DNA from: Methylorubrum populi
GTDB lineage: Bacteria > Pseudomonadota > Alphaproteobacteria > Rhizobiales > Beijerinckiaceae
NCBI GenBank assembly: GCA_020741775.1
Contig: DYYG01000010.1
Span: 62,001-126,000 of the forward strand
Direction of reading: 5' to 3'
DNA: 64,000 bases
Translations under genes and position numbers: made by a program
Notes under the pieces: model-generated
Databases searched by the model: none
What the model was told of the DNA's origin: nothing
Seen by the model: only the letters and a program-made list of their open reading frames with translations
Part shown: positions 39,926 to 49,326 of the stretch, in pieces
Numbering within the stretch: position 1 is the stretch's first letter
How the letters are laid out: every line of letters begins with the position of its first letter

Positions 39926-41674
39926 ATGCTGAAGGCTTTCCTCGCCTATTACCGGCCGCACCGGACGCTGTTCCTGGTGGATTTCGGCTGCGCCGTCCTC
40001 TCCGGGCTGCTCGAACTCGGCTTCCCGCTCGCGGTCAAAGCCTTCGTCGACCGCCTGCTGCCGCAGCAGGATTGGGGCCTGATCGGGCTCGCCGCGGCGG
40101 GGCTGACGCTGCTCTACGTCACCAATGCCGGCCTGATGGTGGTCGTCACCTATTGGGGCCACGTGCTCGGGATCAACATCGAGACCGAGATGCGGGCCCG
40201 TGCCTTCGACCACCTGCAGAAGCTCTCCTTCCGCTTCTTCGACGGGCAGAAGACCGGCCATCTGGTGGCCCGCGTCACCAAGGATCTGGAGGAGATCGGC
40301 GAGGTCGCCCATCACGGGCCCGAGGATCTGTTCATCGCGGTGATGACGCTGGTCGGCGCCTTCGCGCTGATGTTCTTCGTGCACCCGCCGCTGGCGCTGA
40401 TGACGCTGGCGATCCTGCCGCTGATCGCCTTCGTCACCCTCCGCTACGGCGGGCGGATGACCCGCAACTGGCAGGCCCAGTACGGCCGCGTCGGCGCCTT
40501 CAATGCCCGCATCGAGGAGAATGTCGGCGGCATCCGCGTTGTGAAGGCCTTCGCCAACGAGGCGCATGAGCGCGCGCTGTTCGCCTCCGACAACCTCAAA
40601 TACCGCGCAACCAAGCTCGAGGCCTATCGCCTGATGGCCGGCGCGCTCTCGATCAATTATCTCGGCCTGCGGCTGGTGCAGATCGTGGTGCTGCTCGGCG
40701 GCGCCGCCTTCGTGGTGCGTGGCGACCTGACCGCCGGCGGCTTCGTCGGCTTCCTGCTGCTCGTCGGCGTGTTCTACCGGCCGCTGGAAAAGATCGGCGC
40801 GGTGATCGAGACCTATCCGAAGGGCATCGCCGGCTTCCGCCGCTACCAGGCGCTGCTCGCCACCGAGGCCGACATCGCCGACCGGCCGGGCGCGATCGCC
40901 GCCCCGCCGCTCCGGGGCGAGATCCGCCTGGAGGGCATCCGCTTCGGCTACAGCCCGGACCGGCCGGTGCTCTCGAACATCGACCTGACCATCCATGCCG
41001 GCGAGACGGTGGCCTTCGTCGGCCCGTCGGGGGCGGGCAAGACGACCCTGTGCTCGCTGATCCCGCGCTTCTACGAGGCGGAAGCCGGGCGCATCACCAT
41101 CGACGGGCACGACATCCGTGACCTGACGCTGGCCTCGCTCAGGGGCCAGATCGGCATCGTGCAGCAGGACGTGTTCCTGTTCGCAGGCAGCATCCGCGAG
41201 AACATCGCCTATGGCCGCCTGGGGGCGAGCGAGGCCGACATCCTGGAGGCGGCCGCCCGCGCCCGGCTCGACGGCCTGATCGCCTCTCTGCCCCAGGGAC
41301 TCGACACGGTGATCGGCGAGCGCGGGGTGAAGCTCTCGGGCGGACAGAAGCAGCGGCTGGCGATTGCCCGCGCCTTCCTCAAGAACCCGCCGATCCTGAT
41401 CCTCGACGAGGCGACTTCGGCGCTCGACACCCAGACCGAGCGCGAAATCCAGGCTTCGTTGTTCGAGCTGGCGGCAGGGCGGACCACGCTGGTGATCGCC
41501 CACCGGCTCGCCACGATCCGCCACGCCGACCGTATCGTCGTGGTGGCCGAGAGCGGCATCGTCGAGCAGGGCCGCCACGACGCGCTTCTGGCCGGCGACG
41601 GCTATTACCGCCGCCTGCACGCGGCGCAGGTCGAAGACTCGTTTACGGGCCTGCCGCGTTCGGCGGCGGAGTGA
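39926..41674 (+). CDS. ABC exporter, fused permease and ATPase
   Basis: A 582-residue half-transporter of the MsbA/LmrA type. Six transmembrane helices occupy residues 1-310, then the nucleotide-binding domain: Walker A VGPSGAGKTTLCSLIPRFY, signature VKLSGGQKQRLAIARAF, Walker B PILILDEATSALD and the switch histidine in VIAHRLATI. It would act as a homodimer exporting lipids, drugs or small molecules; substrate unknown. ATG 39926 precedes the first helix by about 10 residues; longer in-frame starts overlap the MFS gene with no ribosome site. Confidence 0.92.
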   Translation: MLKAFLAYYRPHRTLFLVDFGCAVLSGLLELGFPLAVKAFVDRLLPQQDWGLIGLAAAGLTLLYVTNAGLMVVVTYWGHVLGINIETEMRARAFDHLQKLSFRFFDGQKTGHLVARVTKDLEEIGEVAHHGPEDLFIAVMTLVGAFALMFFVHPPLALMTLAILPLIAFVTLRYGGRMTRNWQAQYGRVGAFNARIEENVGGIRVVKAFANEAHERALFASDNLKYRATKLEAYRLMAGALSINYLGLRLVQIVVLLGGAAFVVRGDLTAGGFVGFLLLVGVFYRPLEKIGAVIETYPKGIAGFRRYQALLATEADIADRPGAIAAPPLRGEIRLEGIRFGYSPDRPVLSNIDLTIHAGETVAFVGPSGAGKTTLCSLIPRFYEAEAGRITIDGHDIRDLTLASLRGQIGIVQQDVFLFAGSIRENIAYGRLGASEADILEAAARARLDGLIASLPQGLDTVIGERGVKLSGGQKQRLAIARAFLKNPPILILDEATSALDTQTEREIQASLFELAAGRTTLVIAHRLATIRHADRIVVVAESGIVEQGRHDALLAGDGYYRRLHAAQVEDSFTGLPRSAAE

Positions 41675-41764
41675 CGACCGGAGCGCCCGCGCGCTCCGGA
41701 CCCCTTCGGACAGCCTCGCGATCCCGGTCGACGTCGCCTGCCGCCTCGCGTCCGCGAGACAGGG

Positions 41765-42433
41765 TCAGTCTCGGTCGGCCTCCGCCAGCAGCCCGTCGAC
41801 GAAGCCCGGCAGCCCGGTGCGGCGGCTGCGCTTGAGACGTTCGGCGGTCAGGATCGCCTGAAGCGCGCGGAAGGACTCGTCGAGGTCGTCGTTGACGATG
41901 ACGTAGTCGTACTCGCTCCAGCGCTGCATCTCGTTGCGGGCATTGGCCAGCCGCCGCTCGATGATCTCGGGCGAATCCTCCGCCCGGCGCTCAAGGCGGT
42001 GGCGCAGCTCCGAAAAGCTCGGCGGCAGGATGAACACCGTCACCACGTCGTCCTGCAGGCGCTGCCGGACCTGGCGGGTGCCCTGGTAGTCGATGTCGAA
42101 GATCATGTCCCGGCCCTGGCCGAGGGTCTTCTCCACCGGGCGCCGCGGCGTGCCGTAGAAATTGCCGTGGACCTCTGCCCATTCGAGCAGGTCGTCGCGG
42201 CTCTGCAGGTCGTCGAAGGCCTCCCGGTCGATGAAGCGGTAATCGCGCCCATCGATCTCCGAGGGACGGCGCGACCGGGTGGTCACCGAGATCGACAATT
42301 CGAGATTCCAGTCCGGCCGCTGGGCAATGGCCCGGGTCAGCGTGGTCTTGCCTGCCCCGGAGGGCGAGGACAGGATCAGGATCAGCCCGCGCCGCGCGAT
42401 CTCCGGCCTGATTTGCGTGGAACCCTGCGTCAT
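41765..42433 (-). CDS. gmk: Guanylate kinase
   Basis: A 222-residue enzyme phosphorylating GMP to GDP. The P-loop SSPSGAGKTTLTRAIA lies near the N-terminus, followed by SISVTTRSRRPSEIDGRDYRF with the GMP-binding residues, EWAEVHGNFYGTP, and the lid region RLERRAEDSPEIIERRL. Length is close to the family norm (about 207) with a short N-terminal extension. It lies 34 bp downstream of yicC, matching the yicC-gmk order of many alphaproteobacteria. Confidence 0.97.
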   Translation of the reverse strand: MTQGSTQIRPEIARRGLILILSSPSGAGKTTLTRAIAQRPDWNLELSISVTTRSRRPSEIDGRDYRFIDREAFDDLQSRDDLLEWAEVHGNFYGTPRRPVEKTLGQGRDMIFDIDYQGTRQVRQRLQDDVVTVFILPPSFSELRHRLERRAEDSPEIIERRLANARNEMQRWSEYDYVIVNDDLDESFRALQAILTAERLKRSRRTGLPGFVDGLLAEADRD

Positions 42434-42467
42434 CGGCCGTTCACCCTGCTGACCACGTCCGGCATCC

Positions 42468-43352
42468 TCATTCGACGTTCTGCACCTGCTCGCGGAATTG
42501 CTCCACCACGGCCTTCAAGTCGAGTCCGATCCGCGACAGGCTGATGTCGCCGGCCTTGGCGCAGAGGGTGTTGGCCTCGCGCCCGAGTTCCTGCGCCAGG
42601 AAGTCGAGCCGCCGCCCGATGGCGCCGCCCTGCGCCAGCAGGTCGCCTGCGGCGGCGAGGTGAGCCCGCAGCCGGTCCAACTCCTCGCGCACATCGGCCT
42701 TGGCCGCGAGCATCACCGCCTCCTGATGCAGGCGGTCGGGATCGAGGCCGCCGCTGCCGACGAGCAGAGCCACCGAATCGGCGAGCCGGGCCCGGACCGC
42801 CTCCGGCCGGCGCGCGGGGCATTCCTCGGCTGCCTGGGTCAAGCGGGCGATCTCGGTCAGCTGGCCGCCGACGATCGTGCGCAATTGGGCGCCTTCCGCC
42901 CGGCGGGCGGCGACGAGGTCGGCGACGAGAGCGTCGATCCCGGCGGCGAGGTCGCGGTTGAGCCGCTCGGGATCCGCGCTCGCCTCGGTCTCGACCTCCA
43001 CGACGCCGCGCACCGCGAGCAATCCGTCGAGCGTGGCCGGCCCGACCCCCTCCGGCCGGGGCACCCGGGCGGCCGCCGCGGCGAGGCGGGCCAGCAGGTC
43101 CTCGTCGATGCGCACCCGCGCCGCCGCCTCGGGGCGCGTCAGGGTGAGGCCGAGCTGACATTGACCGCGGGCCAGGGCCTTGGACAGGGCGGCGCGGGCC
43201 GCCTCCCCCGCCGCCTCGAACCCGTTCGGCACGCGAACCCGGATGTCGAGCCCGCGCCCGTTGACGGTGCGGATCTCCCAGAGCCACTGCACCGGGCCGG
43301 TGGTGCCCGATGCCCGGGCAAAGCCCGTCATGCTGGCGATGCTCGTATCCAA
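42468..43352 (-). CDS. yicC: YicC-family endoribonuclease-like protein
   Basis: A 294-residue protein. Family marks: SMTGFARASG at the start, WLWEIRTVNGRGLDIRVRV, RGQCQLGLTLTR, and the C-terminal DFLAQELGREANTLCAKAGD and LKAVVEQFREQVQNVE. It is started at TTG 43352 because GGGAGCGAGG lies just upstream; ATG 43331 (MTGFARA) is the alternative. YicC/YloC proteins are stress-related ribonucleases acting on RNA in the cytosol. It forms an operon with gmk. Confidence 0.93.
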   Translation of the reverse strand: MDTSIASMTGFARASGTTGPVQWLWEIRTVNGRGLDIRVRVPNGFEAAGEAARAALSKALARGQCQLGLTLTRPEAAARVRIDEDLLARLAAAAARVPRPEGVGPATLDGLLAVRGVVEVETEASADPERLNRDLAAGIDALVADLVAARRAEGAQLRTIVGGQLTEIARLTQAAEECPARRPEAVRARLADSVALLVGSGGLDPDRLHQEAVMLAAKADVREELDRLRAHLAAAGDLLAQGGAIGRRLDFLAQELGREANTLCAKAGDISLSRIGLDLKAVVEQFREQVQNVE

Positions 43353-43680
43353 GCTGCCTCGCTCCCCGCTCGCTCCGGCGACCGCTCAGGATCGCGCCTG
43401 TCGTCAATCCGGATAAGCGTTTCGGGAGATAAAGCGCAATGTGCGAGGGGGAAGACAGCCGCTGATCCGCACTGGAGCGGAGGCCAGCCGCAGTGCAGCA
43501 AATGCTACCCCAAAACCTGCCGATAAAAATCTGCACAACAATGAGGCAAGCGAATATCGTAAGCAATAGCCCACCGTGAAAGCAGGCACGAATACTGAGC
43601 ATTGGATTGACGCATCTTAGCGTCGTTCCTACTTTACGGATCGATCAGAGGGCACCGAACATTTGAGCGGGGACCCATTC
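43353..43680. other. Divergent intergenic region, yicC / hypothetical
   Basis: A 328-bp gap with lower GC than its flanks around 43410-43640. It must hold the yicC promoter and that of the next plus-strand gene. No clear -35/-10, palindrome or hidden ORF was found. Confidence 0.4.
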
Positions 43681-44226
43681 ATGACAAACCCCTTCGACAT
43701 CAAGAATCGCTTCCGAGCCCGCCTGCGCGCAGCCGACGCCCAGAAGAACCGGGTGCGCGCCAAGCTGCTTCAGGAGGGCACGCGGGCCCTCGCCCCGATC
43801 ATCGAGGTGCTGACCATGATGGGCGAGGTGCTGGAGGAGGACGGCATCGAGCACGGCCGCATCACCTGCCCGGCGCCGGAGGTCGATCGCGACGATTTCG
43901 TCGGCTTCACCGCCACGCTGCACAGCGGCACCGATCAGGAGCATCGGATCACGGTGAAATACGGCCCCGTGCTCGGCGGCCGGAACTTCATTGCGGTGAC
44001 CGGCCTCGGGGCGGAGTATAACGAGCGCCTCGTCACGGCGACGACCAATGTCACGCAGAGCCTCGGCCGTTCCGTCGGCAACGACGTGCATGTCGAAGTC
44101 GATCGGGGCGACGACCTCGCCGAGATCCTGCGCGAGATGGTTGAGGACTTCTTCGCCGGCCATGCCGAGCCGCCGATCCATACCGGCACCACCGAGACAC
44201 GGGGGCGGTTGGCCCTGGTGCAGTAG
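43681..44226 (+). CDS. Hypothetical protein, possibly genus-specific
   Basis: A 181-residue soluble protein I do not recognise. It opens MTNPFDIKNRFRARLRAAD with a long basic helix (RVRAKLLQEGTRALAPIIE), then an alpha/beta region with ITCPAPEVDRDDFVGFTATL, HRITVKYGPVLGGRNFIAV and VGNDVHVEVDRGDDLAEI, and a terminal EMVEDFFAGHAEPP. There is one cysteine, and no membrane segment. ATG 43681 follows GGGGAC; a TTG 18 bp earlier is possible. Codon use is normal for the genome, so it is a resident gene rather than a recent arrival. Confidence 0.72.
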   Translation: MTNPFDIKNRFRARLRAADAQKNRVRAKLLQEGTRALAPIIEVLTMMGEVLEEDGIEHGRITCPAPEVDRDDFVGFTATLHSGTDQEHRITVKYGPVLGGRNFIAVTGLGAEYNERLVTATTNVTQSLGRSVGNDVHVEVDRGDDLAEILREMVEDFFAGHAEPPIHTGTTETRGRLALVQ

Positions 44227-44379
44227 CCCGGCACCTCGCTCGGCCCCTCGCGGGTTCTCCCTCCGAGCGACTATGGCGGCCCCAGCAATCTCACTGGGGT
44301 CGTGATCTCGGCTCCTGTCCGAGCGCCTGCCCAGCACCGCAGCGATGGGTCCCCATCGAGCCGGAACTGCGTTGGCGGC

Positions 44380-44604
44380 TCATGATTGCGAGCGACGTGC
44401 CCGAGCGGTCCGCGCCATGGCGATCAGCTCATGGGCGGTGAGGCCGCGCGGAAGCGGAAGCGACTGCGGATCCTGACCGGCAAGGTCGGCTTCGACGATC
44501 TTCGCGTCCGATGGAGGAGAGGCGGGGGGCGGCATCCGCAGGGTCCGGCTCGGCCAGAGGTTGCGGAGGCGAGACCCCTTCCTGATCGCCGACACCGCCG
44601 CCAT
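44380..44604 (-). CDS. Small hypothetical protein
   Basis: A 74-residue ORF with a strong ribosome site (GGGGAGG four bases before the ATG at 44604). The sequence is basic at both ends and has a plausible folded middle (DAKIVEADLAGQDPQSLPLP then RGLTAHELIAMARTARARR). No family is recognised. It lies in a 697-bp gap that otherwise holds only the DAHP synthase terminator at 44748-44784. The plus-strand frame at 44386 is less convincing. Confidence 0.45.
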   Translation of the reverse strand: MAAVSAIRKGSRLRNLWPSRTLRMPPPASPPSDAKIVEADLAGQDPQSLPLPRGLTAHELIAMARTARARRSQS

Positions 44605-44747
44605 ACCGCCTCCCCAACCGAGCCATTAAGGAGATGATAACCAAGCTTGAGCGCGAGAAACATTCTTGACGCGCGCCGATGTGGTGCTTCGCGATCATTT
44701 TGTCGGCTTGAGAATCGCTCCATCGACAAAGGGACGGAATGCGACAG

Positions 44748-44784
44748 AAAAAAGCCGGCGCGATCCTGCGGGATCGCGCCGGCT
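44748..44784 (-). terminator. Strong intrinsic terminator after DAHP synthase
   Basis: A perfect 14-bp stem (44753-44766 and 44771-44784) with a TGCG loop is followed on the minus strand by at least five T. It lies about 140 bp past the DAHP synthase stop and is the strongest terminator in the window. Confidence 0.88.
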
Positions 44785-44923
44785 ATGACGCATTATACCT
44801 CGGAATTGCTAGTTGCTCTCCGGCCTATTGCCTGAACTTGCAGGCCGGAAAACTCACGCAACTTCCCATCGACCCAGTGAGATGTCTCCGGCGAGGCTCC
44901 TCGCGGCGCCCGCTCCGGAAATT

Positions 44924-46306
44924 TCACTCCGCCGCGTCGAGATGCGGGCGCTCGATCTCGGCACGCTCGCGCTTGACCAGCTCGGCGGTCAGGAACGCCA
45001 CTTCCAGCGCCTGCTCCGCGTTGAGGCGCGGATCGCAATAGGTGTGGTAGCGATCCTGAAGGTCGTCGGCCGTGAGCGCACGGGCGCCGCCGGTGCATTC
45101 GGTGACATCCTTGCCGGTCATCTCCAGATGGATGCCGCCGGCAATCGTCCCCTCCGCCCGATGGACGCCGAAGAACCCCTCGATCTCCTGCATCACCCGC
45201 TCGAACGGCCGCGTCTTGTAGCGGCCGGCGGCGATGGTGTTGCCGTGCATCGGGTCGCAGACCCAGACCACGCTGCGGCCCTCGCGCTGAACCGTGCGGA
45301 TCAGGTTCGGCAGATGGTCACCGACCTTGTCCGCGCCGAAGCGGCAGATCAGGCTGAGGCGCCCGGCCTCGTTCTCCGGGTTGAGGAGATCGATCAGCCG
45401 GATCAGCCCCTCGGCCGTGGTCGAAGGTCCGCATTTGAGGCCGATCGGGTTCTTGATGCCGCGGGCGTACTCGACATGGGCATGGTCGGGCTGGCGGGTG
45501 CGATCGCCGATCCAGAGCATGTGACCGGAGGTGGCGTACCAATCGCCGCTCGTCGAATCGACGCGGGTCAGCGACTCCTCGTAGCCGAGCAGCAGCGCCT
45601 CATGGCTGGTGTAGAAATCCGTGGTGCGGACTTCCTGATGCGTCTCCGGGTTGATGCCGATGGCGCGCATGAAATCGAGCGCGTCCGACATCCGCTCGGC
45701 CACGTCGCGGTAGCGCGAGGATTGCGGGCTGTCCTTGACGAAGCCCAGCATCCAGCGATGCGCGTTCTCCAGATTGGCGTAGCCGCCGGTGGCGAAGGCG
45801 CGCAGCAGGTTCAGCGTCGCCGCCGATTGCCGGTAGGCTTCGAGCTGCCGGCGCGGATCGGGGATCCGGGCCTCTTCGGTGAAGGTCAGCCCGTTGATGA
45901 TGTCGCCGCGGTAGCTCGGCAGCGACACGCCCTCCAGCGTCTCGGTCGGCGAGGAGCGCGGCTTGGCGAATTGCCCGGCGATGCGGCCGACCTTCACCAC
46001 GGGCGAGCCGCCCGCGAAGGTGAGCACCATCGCCATCTGCAGGAAGACGCGGAAGAAATCGCGGATGTTGTCGGCCGAGTGCTCGTCGAAGCTCTCCGCG
46101 CAGTCGCCGCCCTGCAGGAGGAAGGCCTGACCCGTCGAGACACGCGCCAGCGCGGCCTTCAGCTTGCGGGCCTCACCTGCAAAAACCAGCGGCGGAAAGC
46201 TCGCGAGTTGCGCCTCGACGGCCTGGAGAGCGCCCGCGTCGGGATAGGACGGGACCTGCTGGATCGGCAGGTTGCGCCAGGTTTTCGGGGTCCACCGCTC
46301 AGCCAT
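44924..46306 (-). CDS. Class II 3-deoxy-7-phosphoheptulonate (DAHP) synthase
   Basis: A 460-residue enzyme joining phosphoenolpyruvate and erythrose-4-phosphate, the first step of aromatic amino acid synthesis. It is the class II (plant-like) type: [36 protein letters not shown] with the metal cysteine, [50 protein letters not shown] and [15 protein letters not shown] 46306 has GGAG upstream; the GTG at 46324 adds only six residues. No other aro gene is adjacent. It is followed by a strong terminator. Confidence 0.97.
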   Translation of the reverse strand: MAERWTPKTWRNLPIQQVPSYPDAGALQAVEAQLASFPPLVFAGEARKLKAALARVSTGQAFLLQGGDCAESFDEHSADNIRDFFRVFLQMAMVLTFAGGSPVVKVGRIAGQFAKPRSSPTETLEGVSLPSYRGDIINGLTFTEEARIPDPRRQLEAYRQSAATLNLLRAFATGGYANLENAHRWMLGFVKDSPQSSRYRDVAERMSDALDFMRAIGINPETHQEVRTTDFYTSHEALLLGYEESLTRVDSTSGDWYATSGHMLWIGDRTRQPDHAHVEYARGIKNPIGLKCGPSTTAEGLIRLIDLLNPENEAGRLSLICRFGADKVGDHLPNLIRTVQREGRSVVWVCDPMHGNTIAAGRYKTRPFERVMQEIEGFFGVHRAEGTIAGGIHLEMTGKDVTECTGGARALTADDLQDRYHTYCDPRLNAEQALEVAFLTAELVKRERAEIERPHLDAAE

Positions 46307-46478
46307 GATACTTTCTCCGCTCACCCCATCGGGTGATGCGCGCGGGCCCTCCCGCCTCGCGCGAAGCGCGGCTTATAAAGCGGTTTTTCGCCAGTGGCGA
46401 GCCAACAGGCGCTCACCCCGCTCCGGCCAGACCTGCGCCCGCCGCTGCCCCGCCGCAGCCGACGGCGAGAGGGACAAT

Positions 46479-47633
46479 CTACCCCGCCTTGCCCCGGCCG
46501 GCGAGCAGGCTGACGAGTTCGGCCTGACGCGACACGCCGGTCTTCTGGAAGATGCGCTGGAGAACGGAGCGAGCCGTGGTGGGCTTGATGCCGAGCTTGG
46601 CCGCGGCCGGCGTCGGCGCATCTCCCGCCGCGATCAGGGCGGCGAGCCGGGCCTCCGCCGGTGTCAGATCGAACAGGCCCTGGACCACATTCGCGCTCGG
46701 CACCTCCTGGGCCACGACCGGCGTGGCCACCAGCACGAAGCGGGCACGGAGGAACACGTCATGGGCCGCTCCACAGAGCGGGACGAGGTGCAGGATCACG
46801 GGGGGACGCTCACCGTCCGCCGCGATCGGGATCGAGCGCACCGGCATCGCCCCGTCCAGCCCCGAATGCGCGATCGCCTCGCGCAGGAGCTGGTCGGCGG
46901 CCGGATCGACGATGGCGAGCCGCGAGGGCTGGTCGCTCAGGGTATGCGGCATCAGCGCGGCAAGGGAGGCATTGGCGTTGAGAAGCCGGCCGCTCGCCGA
47001 GAGCGCGGCGGCGGGCAGACCCAGCGCCTCGAGCGTCTGCGTGGTGGTGGCCAGCCGCTCCATTTCCAGCCGGGTGGAGAGCAGGGCGGCCCGGGCGAGG
47101 TGCGGGCGCAGACGATCGAGCGTGGCGATCGTTCGCGGATCGAAATCGCCCTGCGCGCGGGAGCGCTCGCAATGAATGATCACGCTGTCGCCGCTCGGCA
47201 CCATCACGATGGTCGAGGTTCCGGCACCGTAGCCCCTGGGGATCAGAAGCTCCTGATAGATCGGCTGCGTCGCAATCTCTTCCTCGGTCACCACGTCGGG
47301 ATCGGTCAGGAAGCCCGCATGAGTCACCTCGAGCAGGCGCCGGAAGCGGATATTGTCGGGATATTGCTCGAAATAGGCGAGCACCAGATCATCGAATTCC
47401 GGCGAGGTCGTCACCCAGCTGCGGAACCGGGTGCCGGCGGAGACGATCATCACCGCATCCGGCGCATCGACGAAGCGCGCGAGGTCGATCAGCACCTGCC
47501 GCCACAATTCCGGGACCGTCGCAGCCTCGTAGATCCGCTCGATCAGGGCGGCGGCCTCGGCCGGCAGGGCAGCGGGGGCCTCGATCGGAGCCGAGGTCAG
47601 GGCGGAGGGGAGGCGACGGGACTGAATCGTCAT
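46479..47633 (-). CDS. LuxR-type helix-turn-helix regulator
   Basis: A 384-residue regulator. The N-terminal 300 residues have no recognised enzymatic motif: AALIERIYEAATVPELWRQ opens an alpha-helical region and TFR-like TRFRSWVTTSPEFDDLV follows, consistent with a GAF/PAS-like sensor. The last 65 residues are a LuxR-type winged helix: LFDLTPAEARLAALIAAGD and KLGIKPTTARSVLQRIFQKT. It is not a classical receiver-type regulator. The target genes are unknown. It is divergent from the MBL gene after a 354-bp gap. Confidence 0.85.
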   Translation of the reverse strand: MTIQSRRLPSALTSAPIEAPAALPAEAAALIERIYEAATVPELWRQVLIDLARFVDAPDAVMIVSAGTRFRSWVTTSPEFDDLVLAYFEQYPDNIRFRRLLEVTHAGFLTDPDVVTEEEIATQPIYQELLIPRGYGAGTSTIVMVPSGDSVIIHCERSRAQGDFDPRTIATLDRLRPHLARAALLSTRLEMERLATTTQTLEALGLPAAALSASGRLLNANASLAALMPHTLSDQPSRLAIVDPAADQLLREAIAHSGLDGAMPVRSIPIAADGERPPVILHLVPLCGAAHDVFLRARFVLVATPVVAQEVPSANVVQGLFDLTPAEARLAALIAAGDAPTPAAAKLGIKPTTARSVLQRIFQKTGVSRQAELVSLLAGRGKAG

Positions 47634-47987
47634 GGCTCCGGAGGGATTGTGTGACCGCTTCTCGGGCGCCGGAACGCGGCCCCGGCCCTGATCGCAGAAG
47701 GCACATCCGAAGGTGGTGGCGCCGCCGCGTGAGACACCTAAAATCTACCTCATCCCGTCGGGATCGCCCCCGGCTTCCGCGACGTATCCACACCGATCAA
47801 ATTACTGAGAGGAAGCCGTCATTCGCGGGTTGATCGGCTTTGTGAGAAAGGGCGCTGCGCGGACGCTTTGCTCTCGCCCGAGATCGAACCGTTGCGGCGG
47901 TCGTGCGCGTCATCGGCGCTTCGAGAGCGGGCCTTACCGTCCGGGAAGGACGCTCCGGGACGAGGATGCTTGAGGAAGGATCCTTCC
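47634..47987. other. Divergent intergenic region, LuxR regulator / MBL hydrolase
   Basis: A 354-bp gap holding the promoters of two divergent genes. The segment around 47740-47830 is relatively AT-rich. No palindrome or hidden gene could be supported. Confidence 0.4.
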
Positions 47988-48719
47988 ATGCGGCTTCAGG
48001 TTCTCGGTTGCGGCGATGCCTTCGGCTCCGGCGGGCGCTTCAACACCTGTTTCCACGTCGATGCGCCGGACCATGCCTTTCTGATCGATTGCGGCGCCTC
48101 CGCGCTCATCGCGATCCGCCGCTTCGGCGTTGAGCCGAATCGCATCCGCACGGTGTTCCTCACCCATCTCCACGGCGACCATTTCGGCGGCCTGCCCTGG
48201 CTGATCCTCGACGGTCAGCTCGTCAGCGGGCGCGAGGCTGCCCTGACCGTGGTCGGGCCGACGGGCACGGCCGAACGCCTGCAGGCGGCGATGGAGGTTC
48301 TGTTTCCCGGCTCCAGCACGGCCGAGCGCCGCTTCAAGGTCGAGGTCGTGGAAATGGAGGCCGGGCCGTCCATCGCGGTCGAAGGCGTCACCGCCACCGC
48401 CTTCGCCGTGCGCCATCCCTCCGGCGCCCCGTCCCATGCCCTGCGGCTGGAATGCGACGGCCGGGTGCTGAGCTATACCGGCGATACCGAATGGGTGGAG
48501 GCGCTGATCGAGGCCGGGCGCGGAGCCGACCTGATGATCGCGGAAGGGTACACGCTGGAGCGCCCGGTCAAGTTTCATCTCGATTGGGCAACGCTCAAAC
48601 GACGCCTGCCGGAGATCGGCCCGAAGCGGCTGATGCTGACGCATATGAGCCCGGAGATGATCGCCCATACGCCCGACGGCTACATCGCGGCGGAGGACGG
48701 CCTCGTCATCGATCTCTGA
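47988..48719 (+). CDS. MBL-fold metallo-hydrolase
   Basis: A 243-residue metallo-beta-lactamase-fold hydrolase. The metal motif THLHGDHFGG (HXHXDH) lies near residue 60, GCGDAFGSGGRFNTCF precedes it, and further ligands appear in VRHPSGAPSHAL, SYTGDTEW and MLTHMSPEM. It resembles RNase Z / PqqB-type MBL proteins rather than beta-lactamase. ATG 47988 has a GAGGAAGG ribosome site, and homology starts at once. Substrate is unknown. It is a single plus-strand gene between the LuxR regulator and a PhnA-domain gene. Confidence 0.93.
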   Translation: MRLQVLGCGDAFGSGGRFNTCFHVDAPDHAFLIDCGASALIAIRRFGVEPNRIRTVFLTHLHGDHFGGLPWLILDGQLVSGREAALTVVGPTGTAERLQAAMEVLFPGSSTAERRFKVEVVEMEAGPSIAVEGVTATAFAVRHPSGAPSHALRLECDGRVLSYTGDTEWVEALIEAGRGADLMIAEGYTLERPVKFHLDWATLKRRLPEIGPKRLMLTHMSPEMIAHTPDGYIAAEDGLVIDL

Positions 48720-48944
48720 TCTGTCCCCGTTTGATCGGACCGGAGGCAGAATCAGGGAGCCTGCGCGGCGTCTGAGCGAAGCCCAAATCCCGCCCTCCCG
48801 AAGGGATCAAACGGATTTGGCATGACCGGCGCGGGCTCCCGAAACGGTTGTCAGCACGGAGCCATGCCCGCAGCGCGCTTGTCGGACAGCCTGCCGCGCC
48901 GCTATGGCCGCGCTCACGGCGGCGTGACCGTCAGGAGCCAGACG

Positions 48945-49247
48945 ATGACGGATACGGACGATACCTACATCTACGACGAGGCGCTCGGCGAATGGCGCCC
49001 CGCCGGAGCGACGGCCGAAACGGCGGCCGCACGTGAACCCGTCCGCGACGCGTCGGGCAACATCCTCGCCGACGGCGATTCGGTGACCCTGATCAAGGAT
49101 CTCAAGGTCAAGGGCGCGAACCAGACCCTGAAGCAGGGCACCGTCATCCGCTCGATCCGCCTCACGGACGACCCGGAGGAGATCGATTGCCGCCACGACA
49201 GCATCAAGGGCCTCGTCCTGCGCACGGAATTCGTACGCAAGCGCTGA
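48945..49247 (+). CDS. PhnA C-terminal-domain protein
   Basis: A 100-residue protein carrying only the C-terminal domain of PhnA: ASGNILADGDSVTLIKDLKV, KQGTVIRSIRLTDDPEEIDC and IKGLVLRTEFVRKR. The N-terminal zinc ribbon of full-length PhnA (about 110 residues) is absent, replaced by a polar stretch with a tyrosine-rich TYIYDEALGEW motif. ATG 48945 has AGGAG upstream. PhnA's link to phosphonate use is historical and not firmly proven; this domain is an SH3-like fold. Stand-alone versions like this are common in alphaproteobacteria. Confidence 0.85.
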   Translation: MTDTDDTYIYDEALGEWRPAGATAETAAAREPVRDASGNILADGDSVTLIKDLKVKGANQTLKQGTVIRSIRLTDDPEEIDCRHDSIKGLVLRTEFVRKR

Positions 49248-49326
49248 GGGCGCCCCTTACGAGATGCCATGTCCGCGCGGTCGGGAGCCGCGCGGAAACG
49301 GCCGTGCCCCTTCCCGGAGCGGCTGC

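Noticed and set aside
44386..44637. Plus-strand 83-codon frame overlapping the small minus-strand gene
   Set aside because: It has no ribosome site; the minus-strand frame at 44380-44604 has a strong one.
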